The notes below the pieces were generated by a model. It was not told the origin of the DNA and did no database searches. It saw only the letters and a list, made by a program, of their open reading frames with translations. A DNA stretch of 64,000 bases from Acetobacter sicerae (GTDB lineage: Bacteria; Pseudomonadota; Alphaproteobacteria; Acetobacterales; Acetobacteraceae), in the NCBI RefSeq assembly GCF_011516765.1, contig NZ_JAAABN010000004.1, positions 236,673-300,672 of the forward strand, given 5' to 3'. Position 1 is the first letter of the stretch. The number at the start of each line of letters is the position of its first letter. Of this stretch, positions 55,329-64,000 are shown one piece after another. A program made the translations under genes and the position numbers.

Positions 55329-55640
55329 ATGTCTGACGTCCCTTTTGATATTGATGACGACGCCGCTGCCAGCCGGGCTCGCCAGGCAGCCGACCCGGAA
55401 TCAAATGTAGGTGGCATTGCTGCCGATCGACTGCGGAGCATCATCGAACGCGTTGAGCGTCTGGAGGAAGAACGCAAAGCTCTGGCTGGTGACATCAAAG
55501 ACATTTTCAGCGAAGCAAAATCTGCCGGATTCGATGTCGCGACCATCAAGCAGATCCTGCGTCTGAGAAAGAAAGAGCCCTCCGAGATTGAAGAGCAGGA
55601 AACGCTGCTTGATATCTACAAAAGAGCCCTTGGAATGTAA
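55329..55640 (+). CDS. GapR-like DUF2312 nucleoid-associated protein
   Basis: The 103-residue protein matches the DUF2312 family: IAADRLRSIIERVERLEEE, KDIFSEAKSAGFDVATIKQ and ILRLRKKEPSEIEEQE. In Caulobacter GapR binds overtwisted AT-rich DNA ahead of forks and transcription. AGGAAATC before ATG 55329 is a good ribosome site. It is short, alpha-helical and dimeric in relatives. A strong inverted repeat follows. Confidence 0.92.
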   Translation: MSDVPFDIDDDAAASRARQAADPESNVGGIAADRLRSIIERVERLEEERKALAGDIKDIFSEAKSAGFDVATIKQILRLRKKEPSEIEEQETLLDIYKRALGM

Positions 55641-56056
55641 TTCCGTTTTTTTTCACAAATACCCAAAAAAAACAGTCAGATATTCCGGTGTTTTTTAAAT
55701 TTCCTATGCTTGAAATATTTATAATTTTAAGCATAGGATTTCAAATAAAGTTAAGACACCCTGCAGGCCATTTCATTTCGATATTATTTATATTCATTGC
55801 CTCTACCCGCCTTGTCAGCGAGAGAAAATCTTGTTTTGCGTACGGCATGTAGAATTGCGGTTCCGCCGCATGACATTGCTGATACAGAGCGCTTTAGGCA
55901 CACATGCTTAAGCTCACAGAGCTTCCCAAAAAGGACTATTGAAAAGCAGAAGCTCCATGAATGAGCGATGTTAAATTCGGTTTACGTATTTAACCCGTTA
56001 TTAACATATGTTTCGTTATTTAGACATGACATCACTTTTTACACAGCGACACAGAC
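55641..56056. other. 416-bp AT-rich intergenic region after the GapR gene
   Basis: Strongly AT-rich with T and A runs. It contains the inverted repeat at 55702-55738 and the leader of a small membrane-protein gene. No known RNA or intact IS seen. Confidence 0.5.
55702..55738 (+). repeat. 37-nt inverted repeat downstream of the GapR gene
   Basis: TCCTATGCTT (55702-55711) pairs with AAGCATAGGA (55729-55738), extended by GAAAT/ATTTT around a 7-base loop. About 15 bp of stem with one G-U pair. The U-run is short, so it is a possible terminator or a mobile-element remnant. Confidence 0.55.
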
Positions 56057-56266
56057 ATGATTTCGTCCAAAAACACACTCCCACTGACACTATGGGGACC
56101 TACAGCCCGTCAGGAGACTTCGGTCGAGTTTCGGACGCCGTCAAGCTCTCCGCTGAAAGAGCCTCCACGCGCATCAGCCTTTAGAGGCATAGCTATCGGC
56201 GCTGCTTTCTGCATGCCATTTTGGGCGGGAGTCATATGGCTTGTAGCTGATCACTTCCATTCGTGA
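56057..56266 (+). CDS. Small single-pass membrane protein
   Basis: The 69-residue product has a polar N-terminal half and a C-terminal hydrophobic helix (GIAIGAAFCMPFWAGVIWLV). It has no recognised family and only a weak ribosome site. It may be a real small protein or chance. Confidence 0.4.
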   Translation: MISSKNTLPLTLWGPTARQETSVEFRTPSSSPLKEPPRASAFRGIAIGAAFCMPFWAGVIWLVADHFHS

Positions 56267-56391
56267 AAATTAGCCCCACATACTTCCGAGGGCAGATGCG
56301 CTTTAATACGGAATCTGAAATTCAGACCAGCGCGAAGTCCTAAAAGCGCTTTCGAAAATTCATGAATAAGCGTTTCTATGCAGTATAAGGC

Positions 56392-56418
56392 CCTCCATGA
56401 CGATGAGGATCATGGAGG
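56392..56418. repeat. Inverted repeat in the spacer before the eps genes
   Basis: CCTCCATGA (56392-56400) and TCATGGAGG (56410-56418) are perfect 9-bp arms. The surrounding minus-strand sequence reads as a short open frame, possibly a gene relic. Confidence 0.45.
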
Positions 56419-56528
56419 TTCGATCTGGATCAGCTTGTTCACGGTCTTTAGCAAGGCGAGACATCGGGTCATTCATTCGACGTCTCTTTAGTCACCTCGC
56501 CTCACTCATTACACAATGAAAGTCCCAT

Positions 56529-56565
56529 AAAGGGTTTTTCTGAAAAAGACTTCAGAAAAACCTTT
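56529..56565 (-). terminator. Hairpin at the end of the exopolysaccharide operon
   Basis: AAAGGGTTTTTCTGAA and TTCAGAAAAACCTTT form a 15-bp stem with a bulged G; one arm contains the stop codon of the export-protein gene. A long U-run is lacking, so it may block decay or end transcription. Confidence 0.5.
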
Positions 56566-57127
56566 CATAGATTGTGATGACATCCCCTGGAGCAAGATAG
56601 GTCTCTTCCGAAATCTTGCCCTTCATCGGCCGACCATCCGGTGTTCCTTCTGTTCGAACCACACTCGCCGGATTTTTTATGGCTCGATACGTGTATCCTC
56701 CAGCAAGAGCGACGACTGTTTCCATAGTCATTCCAGGAAGATAATTATACTGGCCTGGTTTCTGCACTTCTCCCAGAACAAACACCGGCCTGTATTGAGT
56801 CACCTCCACTGAAACGCTCGGTTTATGTAATAGACCCCGCGTTCCCAACTGACCGCTCAGAGACGCCGCAAAATTCTCCGGAGTCTGGCCCGCCGCCGTG
56901 ACTGTTCCCAACAACGGAAACGCGATCGTACCCGCATCACTGACAGAGAACGAATTACTTAATTGCGGGTCATTATATGTCAGAATCCGGATCTGATCCC
57001 CCGCTCCAAGATGATAGGCCCCAGTCACGGGAGGGATCGGCTTCAGTCCATGTGTTGGGGAACATGCAGCCAGAAGCAGGCCAGATATGCCGACCACGAC
57101 AAAACGCTTTATGAGACGTATCGACAT
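56552..57127 (-). CDS. Outer-membrane polysaccharide export lipoprotein (Wza/GumB type)
   Basis: The 191-residue lipoprotein has a signal peptide ending in lipobox LLAAC (residue about 22), then a polysaccharide-export domain (YHLGAGDQIRILTYNDPQLS, VSDAGTIAFPLLGTV) and an SLBB segment (FVLGEVQKPGQYNYLPGMTM). Family members form the export channel in the outer membrane. ATG 57127 (MSIRLIK) begins the signal; a frame to 57169 adds 14 residues. It is last in the operon. Confidence 0.92.
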   Translation of the reverse strand: MSIRLIKRFVVVGISGLLLAACSPTHGLKPIPPVTGAYHLGAGDQIRILTYNDPQLSNSFSVSDAGTIAFPLLGTVTAAGQTPENFAASLSGQLGTRGLLHKPSVSVEVTQYRPVFVLGEVQKPGQYNYLPGMTMETVVALAGGYTYRAIKNPASVVRTEGTPDGRPMKGKISEETYLAPGDVITIYERFF

Positions 57128-57188
57128 TCTGTAATCGCACTCCATTGCAGAGAAAAAAGAAGATTTCAAACCGGCTGTTTCCAGTCAC

Positions 57189-58553
57189 TTAACGGGCAAA
57201 CGCCACACCAAATGTTATTGAATTATTTGTAAACGTGGCATGAGAAAAACCGTTATTCAGAATGGCAGGCACGCCGTGCTTTGTATAACTGGAAGTATGG
57301 CTGTAGTTCAGAGTCAATTTAACATCCCGTGTGAATTGCCAGTCCAGACCGGCCATAAAGTTGATCTGATTTTGCTGCCGTGACCGGGTTCCCTCAATGG
57401 ATGATCGGGAGTCCGTGCGTGCATATGCCGTGCTTCCATGAAAAAAAAGATCCCTTCTTAACTCACGGTCCCAACGAATCTGCGCAGTTGACATCACCTG
57501 ATTACGTGAAAACGCAGAAGTCGGATCGAATAACCCCCGCTGCCCGGAAAACGTCAAGGTATTCAGCCTGTCCGGCATCCATAATACCTGCGCCTCTGCT
57601 GTCGGTGTTGTAACCGGACTGCCTCCTCCTCTTGTAAAACGGCGTGTTTCCCCACCAGCCAACAAACGATACTGCAGAACAGGATCAGCACGAAGATCAA
57701 CACCCACAAAACCGCCGCCACTGACATAATCACTGGAAAGTTGCCCAGCACGAGGGGCGAACTGTGCTTCAGATCCTCGCAGAACCGCCACGAGTGCATT
57801 ACCTCTCGAAATCTCGAAGCGTCCCTGCAATACCTGCATTTCCAATTGATGGCTCAGTGCGCTCATATTCCGCGAAGCTGCTGGCAAAGCCCCCTGACTC
57901 TGCCCAAAAGAAAAATTATCGTATGACGCTGTAGGAATAAGAGCAAAACGTGTCCAGTTTTTATGATAACTCATTCGCACATCGTCTGTGCTGTAAGGCA
58001 CAGGATAACCAACTCCGAAGTTACCAAGATCAGTTGCAGAGAGATGCTTAAGAGAATGAGAATACCCTAAAGACAACGTATCACGGCGAAGATTAAGCAT
58101 ACCACCTGCAGCCGCAGACCAGTCTGTGTAATTGGCAGCACTGAGTGAAGGATAGGCTTGGTTTGTTACCAACATCGACGCTCCAACAGCGTGCCTGGAC
58201 CAGTTCGAATTTACTCCTAATCCTGCCGAAGTAATAAGAGAAGCGCTCGATGTATGAGGCACCCCCAAAATACTTGTTCTGTAACCGATCTGTTGAGAAG
58301 CTGTCGGTTTGAGGATATAGGCTCCGACAGGAATACCCGTGTGTTTATGTTGAACTATTTCTCTCAGAGAAACATTTCCAGTTGCGTCCCCTGAGTAGCC
58401 CGGCAGTTCAGTTGGAAAATACTGCTGGGCAAGTTGCGCACGCGCTTCTGGAGCAGACAGAATCATACACGCTGGCATAAACAAAAATAGTGTATTAAAA
58501 AAACAACCTATTCTGCCGTTGTCTTCATTCATATATCGACGTTTAACCATCAT
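57189..58553 (-). CDS. Outer-membrane beta-barrel protein of the exopolysaccharide cluster
   Basis: The 454-residue protein has a hydrophobic export signal (residues about 14-39, to ARA) and many alternating amphipathic strands ending in an aromatic/charged C-terminus typical of barrels (NSITFGVAFAR). It belongs to the group of barrels found with capsule or eps genes (BBP2/OMP_b-brl type). It probably aids export or attaches polymer. It lies 61 bases before the lipoprotein gene and 3 bases after the glycosyltransferase. Confidence 0.82.
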   Translation of the reverse strand: MMVKRRYMNEDNGRIGCFFNTLFLFMPACMILSAPEARAQLAQQYFPTELPGYSGDATGNVSLREIVQHKHTGIPVGAYILKPTASQQIGYRTSILGVPHTSSASLITSAGLGVNSNWSRHAVGASMLVTNQAYPSLSAANYTDWSAAAGGMLNLRRDTLSLGYSHSLKHLSATDLGNFGVGYPVPYSTDDVRMSYHKNWTRFALIPTASYDNFSFGQSQGALPAASRNMSALSHQLEMQVLQGRFEISRGNALVAVLRGSEAQFAPRAGQLSSDYVSGGGFVGVDLRADPVLQYRLLAGGETRRFTRGGGSPVTTPTAEAQVLWMPDRLNTLTFSGQRGLFDPTSAFSRNQVMSTAQIRWDRELRRDLFFHGSTAYARTDSRSSIEGTRSRQQNQINFMAGLDWQFTRDVKLTLNYSHTSSYTKHGVPAILNNGFSHATFTNNSITFGVAFAR

Positions 58554-58555
58554 AT

Positions 58556-59689
58556 TCAGGATACACGCTCAGATGAAATCATAGGTATATGCAGAACTTC
58601 ATTGTAAATATTTACATAACGTCGAGCGACATCTTTCCAGTCGTAGTTTCGGGCTCCCGCAATAGCAGAAGATCTTCCAACTGCCATTACCTCGGTATCA
58701 CGCTGGCAGGTTTCAATTTTCGCAGCCAGACCCGCCATATCATTTTCTTCCAGCAACAGCCCCGCACCTGTCTTGCCAACCAGACGACGAAAGGGAGCTA
58801 TCCCGCTGAGAACCGGAATAAGACCAGCCGACATGGCTTCCACTGCCGCAAGACCAAATCCTTCGTGATCTGAAAAGCTTGCAAACCAACTGGCGGCAGA
58901 AAGAGCATCGCGCAACTCTTCATCGGACGGCTCTGCAACAAATTTCACAGCGTTCTGCACGCCGATGCGTTCCGCAATTTTTTCCAGATCTGAAACGGAT
59001 TGCTCCGCCGGCCTTCCAGCGACAATCAACCTCCATTCCGGATTCTGCTTTTTCAATGCAGCCAGAAGATCAAACAGACGATCAAGACGTTTATGCGGCG
59101 AAAACCGTCCGAAGCTTATCAGTGTGCGAACGGGTGTCTTTGAAGCCGCATCAGAAAATTTCGACTGATTGATCCCATTCTCAATGGTGATCAGACGACC
59201 TTTTGCCACATCCGCAAAAATGTCCGCATCATTCTGACTGCAGGCGACAACTTTGGCATACGCCCTGATACTGGCTCGTGTCAGCGTTGCAAACCACAAC
59301 TTCTTGAGCCCGGCATACGCGCCACTATGGAAAAAACCACCATGCGTAGAAACAACAAGAGGCTTTCTGACAAGAAATTTTGTCAGTGCAAAGAAATCAA
59401 AAAAGAAATCAATTGCATGTACATGAATGAGGTCTGCTCCTCCGATATGCGCAATTACGCTGGGAGCCAGCGGATACCGGGTAGATCCACACCAGGGCAC
59501 CCGTGACACCGGAATACCCCGTATGGATTCACGGGGAGGCAGCACTCCCTCCCTGTTAAACACTGTATTCAGTGTGATGACCTGAGCATCAATGCCCATC
59601 GCTCTCTGTTCAAAAGCAAGGCTCAGAACAGAATCTTCCAGCCCCCCGACTGAGGGACTGAACTGTCTCACAACATGAATGATTTTCAC
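58556..59689 (-). CDS. GT4-family glycosyltransferase (GumH-like)
   Basis: The 377-residue retaining glycosyltransferase has the GT-B fold. Features are FSPSVGGLEDSVLSLA (loop after beta 1), LIHVHAIDFFFDF, SFGRFSPHKRLDRLF and the E-x7-E motif EGFGLAAVEAMSAG. Relatives in xanthan and acetan clusters (GumH) add mannose to the lipid-linked repeat unit; the sugar here is not proven. It is between the co-polymerase and barrel genes. Confidence 0.88.
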   Translation of the reverse strand: MKIIHVVRQFSPSVGGLEDSVLSLAFEQRAMGIDAQVITLNTVFNREGVLPPRESIRGIPVSRVPWCGSTRYPLAPSVIAHIGGADLIHVHAIDFFFDFFALTKFLVRKPLVVSTHGGFFHSGAYAGLKKLWFATLTRASIRAYAKVVACSQNDADIFADVAKGRLITIENGINQSKFSDAASKTPVRTLISFGRFSPHKRLDRLFDLLAALKKQNPEWRLIVAGRPAEQSVSDLEKIAERIGVQNAVKFVAEPSDEELRDALSAASWFASFSDHEGFGLAAVEAMSAGLIPVLSGIAPFRRLVGKTGAGLLLEENDMAGLAAKIETCQRDTEVMAVGRSSAIAGARNYDWKDVARRYVNIYNEVLHIPMISSERVS

Positions 59690-59702
59690 GGGATAACGTC
59701 TT

Positions 59703-61910
59703 TCACGCCTGACGCCGATGGGCGATCAGTCGGGTTTCCTGCCGGGTCAACTGGGCGCCGCAAAGAAGATTGAATGATCCACTATCAGTACCTGTCACGA
59801 CAAAACCCGACAGTCTGGCTCCATAAAGTCGCAGACGTTCAATACATGCCGCTGTTGTTTCTCGAGATGTGCGTCCCCAGCGACAGACAAACAACGTCTG
59901 ATCCGCAACCGAGGCCATCGACAGGCCTCCAGCCGTTACACCCAAAGGAGGCGTAACAAGAATGATCATACGATAAGAACGGGAAAGATCACGAAACAGA
60001 TCCTGTAGTTGCGCAATCTCAGCCCGGTCAAAAATATACCCCCGCGGGGTGCCGGCGGACATGACATCACACCCCCGGAACTGATCCCGGGAAATGACAT
60101 TCCGCGCTGCCACTTTCCCCTGCAGCACATCCGAAAGGCCCAGAGAGCCTCCGGCCCTGCTTCGGTCGAGACCCACACGGCGACTGAAATCCGTATCAAT
60201 AACAAGAGCGGTTTCGCCAGCTTCTTCTCCGGCGGCGGCAAGCCAAGCAGCAAGCGTCATCTTTCCATCACCGGGCAGCGCCGAGGCAATGGCGATAATC
60301 CTCGTATCGCCACCGCGCCCAGCCCCACTGGCCATGGACAACTGCGCTCCCAGTTGTCTCACAGCTTCGGCGGGCAGAGAGAATGGATGATCCCGCATGA
60401 GATCAACTGGTGATTTCTTTTTTCCTGTCTGAATCCGCGGGAAAACAGCCAGAAGAGGCATGCCACCAAAGCCTCTGAATTCGTCCAGATCCGCAAACCC
60501 CGGAGAAAAGAAGATGCGTAGCGCAACCGCACCAACACCACCAACGAGAGCAAGGACGATGACGCCCATCATCAGCTTCTTACGATTGGGGAAAGTGGCT
60601 GTCGCCGGGACAGCTGCATGTGAAACAAACATGACAGGCGGCTGAAGCAGGGCAACGCGATCCGTCAGTTGTTTGGCCCGATCAAGGAAGGCTTCATATA
60701 CGCCTCGTGCGCTTTGTGATTCCTGATCCAGGGTACGATATTCCGCCTGCGCCCCACTCTGCTGGCCTGACTGAACACGAAGGCGATCAAGGGCTGCCGT
60801 CAACTGGTCCACATCGGCCCGTGCAGAAGCAAGATCTCCATTGATCGACAGCAGAGCGCGACGGGTAGCGGCGGACAGATTCGCCCGGCTACTGGCAATC
60901 TGTCTGTCAAAGGCAATAACGTCCGGGTGATTGGGGCCGAAAGAGGCGCTTTTCTGCGCTCTCTGGCTTTCTTCCTGCATAAGCGCTGTGGCGGCAGCCA
61001 CCACAAGAGGCTGTTCACCCAGAGACAGCAGGGTCTGCGGATCACCACTCTGGATGGCTGCTTTCAAGGTAGCCACCCGTGCCTGAGCCGCAGCGTAGCG
61101 TGTCTGGGCCTGTCCCAGACTGACCGCCATGTCAGATATCTGATGCTCGACAAGAGGAGAGCCGCCCGTCGTATTTACAAGCGCATGCTGGACATTATAG
61201 GCGCTGGCAGCCCGCTCAGCTTCCAGCCAACGCTGACGAAGCGCCGCAGTCCGGTCATCCAGCCATTCGGCTTCACGCTGCAGATCGCTACGTTGCTGAT
61301 TCAGCGCCAGCTTCTGATAGTTGGTGACAAAAGCATTTGCCACGGCAGCTGCGCGTTCGCCCGTATTGGCTTTTGCGCTCACAGTAATGATGCGCGATCT
61401 TGCCTGCGGCTCAACCGTCACGCTGGCAAGCAGAGCGTCGATCTGACGGTCCATGACACCAACGCTGTTGCTCGGCACCTCTGTCCCGGCAACGCACCCC
61501 AGCTTGACGCCATGTTCACATAGAAAATGATGCCAGTTATGCGAGACCGGTGGCGGCGGTGGCGGAAGTTCCTTCAGAACCAGAGCCGCCACATCTCGTG
61601 ATGCAATCAATGCAGCCTGTGTCGCAGGTTCGTCATCTTCGATGGATCTGTTCGCATCAGGAGACTGCGCCATCGGGTCAACAACATGCGTTGTCACGAC
61701 CACGGTTGCAGGCGCCATAAAGGATCGCTTCAGCGACAGAACCGCCAGCGTACCCAGAAGAAAAATCACCAGAGCAACAGCACTGAACAGATAGCGATGC
61801 CGCCAACCCATCGAAAAATAGCGCATCATGAGCCCATAGGCTCCTGCGGCAACCGGAGGAGGTTCAGCTCTTGGCTGCTCGAAAGTACAGTCCAATGGTC
61901 GATCAAGCAT
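59703..61910 (-). CDS. Polysaccharide co-polymerase with degenerate kinase domain (GumC/Wzc-like)
   Basis: The 735-residue inner-membrane protein has two membrane helices (about residues 41-62 and 456-478), a long periplasmic coiled-coil and a C-terminal BY-kinase-like domain. The Walker A-like segment PGDGKMTLA has Met551 where Ser/Thr normally binds magnesium, and no Tyr cluster is present at the C-terminus (end LTRQETRLIAHRRQA). So it probably controls chain length without being a tyrosine kinase, as in GumC. It is between the GT26 and GT4 genes. Confidence 0.9.
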   Translation of the reverse strand: MLDRPLDCTFEQPRAEPPPVAAGAYGLMMRYFSMGWRHRYLFSAVALVIFLLGTLAVLSLKRSFMAPATVVVTTHVVDPMAQSPDANRSIEDDEPATQAALIASRDVAALVLKELPPPPPPVSHNWHHFLCEHGVKLGCVAGTEVPSNSVGVMDRQIDALLASVTVEPQARSRIITVSAKANTGERAAAVANAFVTNYQKLALNQQRSDLQREAEWLDDRTAALRQRWLEAERAASAYNVQHALVNTTGGSPLVEHQISDMAVSLGQAQTRYAAAQARVATLKAAIQSGDPQTLLSLGEQPLVVAAATALMQEESQRAQKSASFGPNHPDVIAFDRQIASSRANLSAATRRALLSINGDLASARADVDQLTAALDRLRVQSGQQSGAQAEYRTLDQESQSARGVYEAFLDRAKQLTDRVALLQPPVMFVSHAAVPATATFPNRKKLMMGVIVLALVGGVGAVALRIFFSPGFADLDEFRGFGGMPLLAVFPRIQTGKKKSPVDLMRDHPFSLPAEAVRQLGAQLSMASGAGRGGDTRIIAIASALPGDGKMTLAAWLAAAGEEAGETALVIDTDFSRRVGLDRSRAGGSLGLSDVLQGKVAARNVISRDQFRGCDVMSAGTPRGYIFDRAEIAQLQDLFRDLSRSYRMIILVTPPLGVTAGGLSMASVADQTLFVCRWGRTSRETTAACIERLRLYGARLSGFVVTGTDSGSFNLLCGAQLTRQETRLIAHRRQA

Positions 61911-61951
61911 ACCAGAAGGATCCTACATCCAACAAAATTATATCAGTGTTC

Positions 61952-62782
61952 TCAAGTCCTTGCGGATGACACCGTTGTTTTACCAAGCAGGGCGCACAAT
62001 CGCCACCATAGTACATATGCGCCAAAACAGGGTAGTCCCAGTAGATATCGACGCCATAATCTTGTGGGCTCCCGACTCAGTCTGACTAGCCATTCAAGCC
62101 CCAGATTCGCAACCCATCTCGGAGGGCGTGACACACGTCCCGCAGCGTGATCGACAAGCGCTCCGGCCGTGATGGCCACCACCGGGGGCAATCTGTCCCA
62201 GTTGTCCCACAACCACCGTTCCTGACGGGGCATTCCCATGTTGAGCAAAAGCACCGACGGCTTCGCTGCTACAATTTTTTCGATGACACGCTCGGATTCC
62301 GGACTTCCGGGCGTGGCATCAAAAAAACCATGCTGAACACCGGCGGTGCGACAGCCATATTTCGCAGCAAAGGCAGCGGCTGCTTTTTCAGCAACGTCCT
62401 GCTCTCCACCCAGCCAGAAAATATTTGCCGTATCGCCGAGCGCAGACAGCATATTGCCGATCCACTCAGGCGGCGTTGTCCTGTGCAGGTTCTTTCCCGT
62501 CAGAAACATTGACGCCAGCTGCACACCCGCACCGTCGCAAAACGCGATTTCAGCCTTATCAAAAAGTTCACGCAGCCACGGTTGTTTTTGGGAAAGAGTT
62601 ACGCAATGGGCGTTCGCATTGATGACCCTCGCCGCCCCACCCTGCCGAACGGTTTCCGTCAGACACGCAACAATATCCTCACGGGGAATATCCATCAGAT
62701 CCAGCCCCATGACCTCCACGACGGGAAAATCGTGCCCACAGAACCGTTTTGATTTTTCCTTGAGCGCGATGTCAGAATGCAT
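61952..62782 (-). CDS. WecG/TagA/CpsF (GT26) glycosyltransferase
   Basis: The 276-residue enzyme has the family motifs INANAHCVTLSQ, IAFCDGAGVQLA and NMGMPRQERWLWDNWD. WecG/GumM-type members add a sugar to the lipid-linked intermediate on the cytosolic face. It overlaps the initiating transferase gene by 11 bases, so both are translated from one message. The sugar is not determined. Confidence 0.9.
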   Translation of the reverse strand: MHSDIALKEKSKRFCGHDFPVVEVMGLDLMDIPREDIVACLTETVRQGGAARVINANAHCVTLSQKQPWLRELFDKAEIAFCDGAGVQLASMFLTGKNLHRTTPPEWIGNMLSALGDTANIFWLGGEQDVAEKAAAAFAAKYGCRTAGVQHGFFDATPGSPESERVIEKIVAAKPSVLLLNMGMPRQERWLWDNWDRLPPVVAITAGALVDHAAGRVSRPPRWVANLGLEWLVRLSREPTRLWRRYLLGLPCFGAYVLWWRLCALLGKTTVSSART

Positions 62783-63947
62783 GACGGCTGAAGACCTCCC
62801 GAACGATGGTCAGAATCATGATCCTGAAATCAAAAACAAGAGACCAGCGACGGATATAATCCAGATCATAGGCCACTCTTTTTTTCAGATCATCAATCGT
62901 GACAAGCTCCCCACGGGCGCCGTTGATCTGTGCCCATCCGGTGATGCCGGGTTTGACGTGATAACGCAAAACATATTCGGCCAGAGCATCATCCAGCAAC
63001 AATCCTCCCGCACGTGTGTGAGGCGCATGAGGTCTGGGACCTACCAGAGACATCTCACCCTTGAGAACATTCAGCAGTTGGGGAACTTCATCGATGCTCA
63101 GACGTCGTAACCACTTTCCGATACGCGTCACACGGGGATCGTCCCGGCTTGTCTGACGCTCAGCCATGAGATCAGACATATGGGTATGCATGGACCGAAA
63201 CTTGTAAACCATGAATTCCCGGCCGTTTTTTCCGATCCGAGGCTGCCGAAAGAAAACGGGGCCTTTCGAATCGCACTTTATGGCAAGCGCAACGCCGATG
63301 AGAAACGGAAGGAGAAAGATGGAAACACAGAAGGCCAGAAGAAAGTCGACAACCGTCTTCTCAAGAAGCTGCACATCGGAAAGCGGTCGTCTCTGAATCA
63401 CAAAGACCGCATTTTCACCCAGAAATTCACAGGGGAGAACGCGGTCAAAACCAGAGACAAGATGTGGAGTAACGTAGATATCCGAAAGCACGGGCTTCAG
63501 GGACACCGCTACATTACGAACCCTTGTCTCCGCGTCACCTGCCTCAGGAAACGCCAGAATGATGGCATGCAACGCCTCCCGACGACTTCTGTGAATCAGA
63601 TCATCAAGCGTTCCGTCGAGTTTTCGATCAGCATCGTACTGCGCAGTGTCGTCGAATTGGCCGAAGAGCGAATAAGCCTGACCTGCATCTGAACACAGGC
63701 GGTTCACCAGATCCGTCGCCACGGCTCCCGTTCCAACAATCGCAACCCGACGACGCAGTCTGGCGACGATGGCAGGCTGATGCAGGCAGAATGTCAGCAC
63801 GGACCGCTCGAAGGAAAGCGCAGCACATACGCATATCGCCCACATCACAGCCATTTTCAGTGATGCAACACCATTCGCCATCAGAATGGTCGACGCGGAT
63901 TTCTCACACTTGAGGCAATTTCGGGTCATTTTGTAGAATTCAGTCAT
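62772..63947 (-). CDS. Undecaprenyl-phosphate sugar phosphotransferase (GumD/AceA-like; N-terminus unclear)
   Basis: This enzyme starts exopolysaccharide assembly by moving sugar-1-phosphate to undecaprenyl phosphate. The C-terminal half has the bacterial sugar-transferase features: [48 protein letters not shown] and [19 protein letters not shown]. The middle has a CoA-binding-like Rossmann fold ([15 protein letters not shown]). Relatives have four or more helices before this region; here only one weak helix is visible, and the frame is open to the window edge, so the true start is likely beyond 64000 or the gene is truncated. Confidence 0.88.
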   Translation of the reverse strand: MTEFYKMTRNCLKCEKSASTILMANGVASLKMAVMWAICVCAALSFERSVLTFCLHQPAIVARLRRRVAIVGTGAVATDLVNRLCSDAGQAYSLFGQFDDTAQYDADRKLDGTLDDLIHRSRREALHAIILAFPEAGDAETRVRNVAVSLKPVLSDIYVTPHLVSGFDRVLPCEFLGENAVFVIQRRPLSDVQLLEKTVVDFLLAFCVSIFLLPFLIGVALAIKCDSKGPVFFRQPRIGKNGREFMVYKFRSMHTHMSDLMAERQTSRDDPRVTRIGKWLRRLSIDEVPQLLNVLKGEMSLVGPRPHAPHTRAGGLLLDDALAEYVLRYHVKPGITGWAQINGARGELVTIDDLKKRVAYDLDYIRRWSLVFDFRIMILTIVREVFSRHAF

Positions 63948-64000
63948 CCCACAGGAGCCCGATCTGGAATATTGACGATATTCTGCTTCTGGCGGCGGGT

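Noticed and set aside
1..64000. tRNA, rRNA or CRISPR arrays
   Set aside because: No cloverleaf with a conserved T-arm, no rRNA-like segment and no regularly spaced repeats were found by eye in the intergenic DNA.

Overview
The window is a gene-dense chromosomal segment with a moderately high GC content. It most resembles an acetic acid bacterium (Acetobacteraceae, Acetobacter-like). Four things point there: a GumD/GumC/GumH-type (acetan/xanthan-like) exopolysaccharide cluster, a hopanoid transporter (HpnN), a large OprB-type sugar porin, and an alphaproteobacterial general-stress module (EcfG/NepR/HisKA_2 kinase). No rRNA, tRNA, CRISPR array, prophage or intact insertion sequence was seen. 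The genus is inferred, not proven.

Layout. 1-7 kb: ppdK (5' end outside the window) with its regulator, a small acidic protein, pncB and a class II DAHP synthase. 7.5-12.7 kb: a minus-strand set of class III aminotransferase, small-molecule kinase and APC permease, divergent from an AraC-family regulator; it looks like a catabolic cassette for an amine or amino alcohol. 12.9-18.3 kb: M32 carboxypeptidase, AlkB, an AI-2E-family protein and several secreted or lipoprotein unknowns. 18.4-20.8 kb: def-fmt-truA. 20.8-21.5 kb: an AT-rich orphan. 21.7-24.3 kb: hpnN. 24.5-30.1 kb: a DUF4132 protein, a small periplasmic protein, a secreted phosphoesterase and an MFS exporter. 30.2-33.2 kb: a complete EcoRII/Dcm-type restriction-modification operon with an embedded vsr gene. 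33.4-38.2 kb: glpR-glpD-glpF-glpK, with two GlpR-like operators. 38.2-44.1 kb: recQ, an OmpA-like lipoprotein and cydDC. 44.2-47 kb: stress-response kinase, NepR and EcfG. 47.2-48.8 kb: OprB porin. 49.2-52.2 kb: cobU, cobT, cobS and cobC (cobalamin nucleotide-loop assembly and salvage). 52.2-55 kb: two unknowns and zwf. 55.3 kb: a GapR/DUF2312 protein. 55.6-56.5 kb: AT-rich DNA with inverted repeats. 56.5-64 kb: an exopolysaccharide operon that continues past the right edge.

How the parts fit: PpdK, PDRP, GlpRDFK, Zwf and OprB cover uptake and central metabolism of sugars and glycerol. The eps cluster builds and exports a polymer on a lipid carrier. EcfG, NepR and the HisKA_2 kinase form a stress-signalling switch, although no PhyR is in the window. 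The restriction operon carries its own mismatch repair nuclease and probably its own operator. The most notable unverified items are two GlpR-type operators 102 bp apart, near-complete conservation of EcoRII catalytic spacing, a CxxC motif in the extracytoplasmic part of the stress kinase, a Walker A substitution in the eps co-polymerase, and the aminotransferase/kinase/permease cassette.
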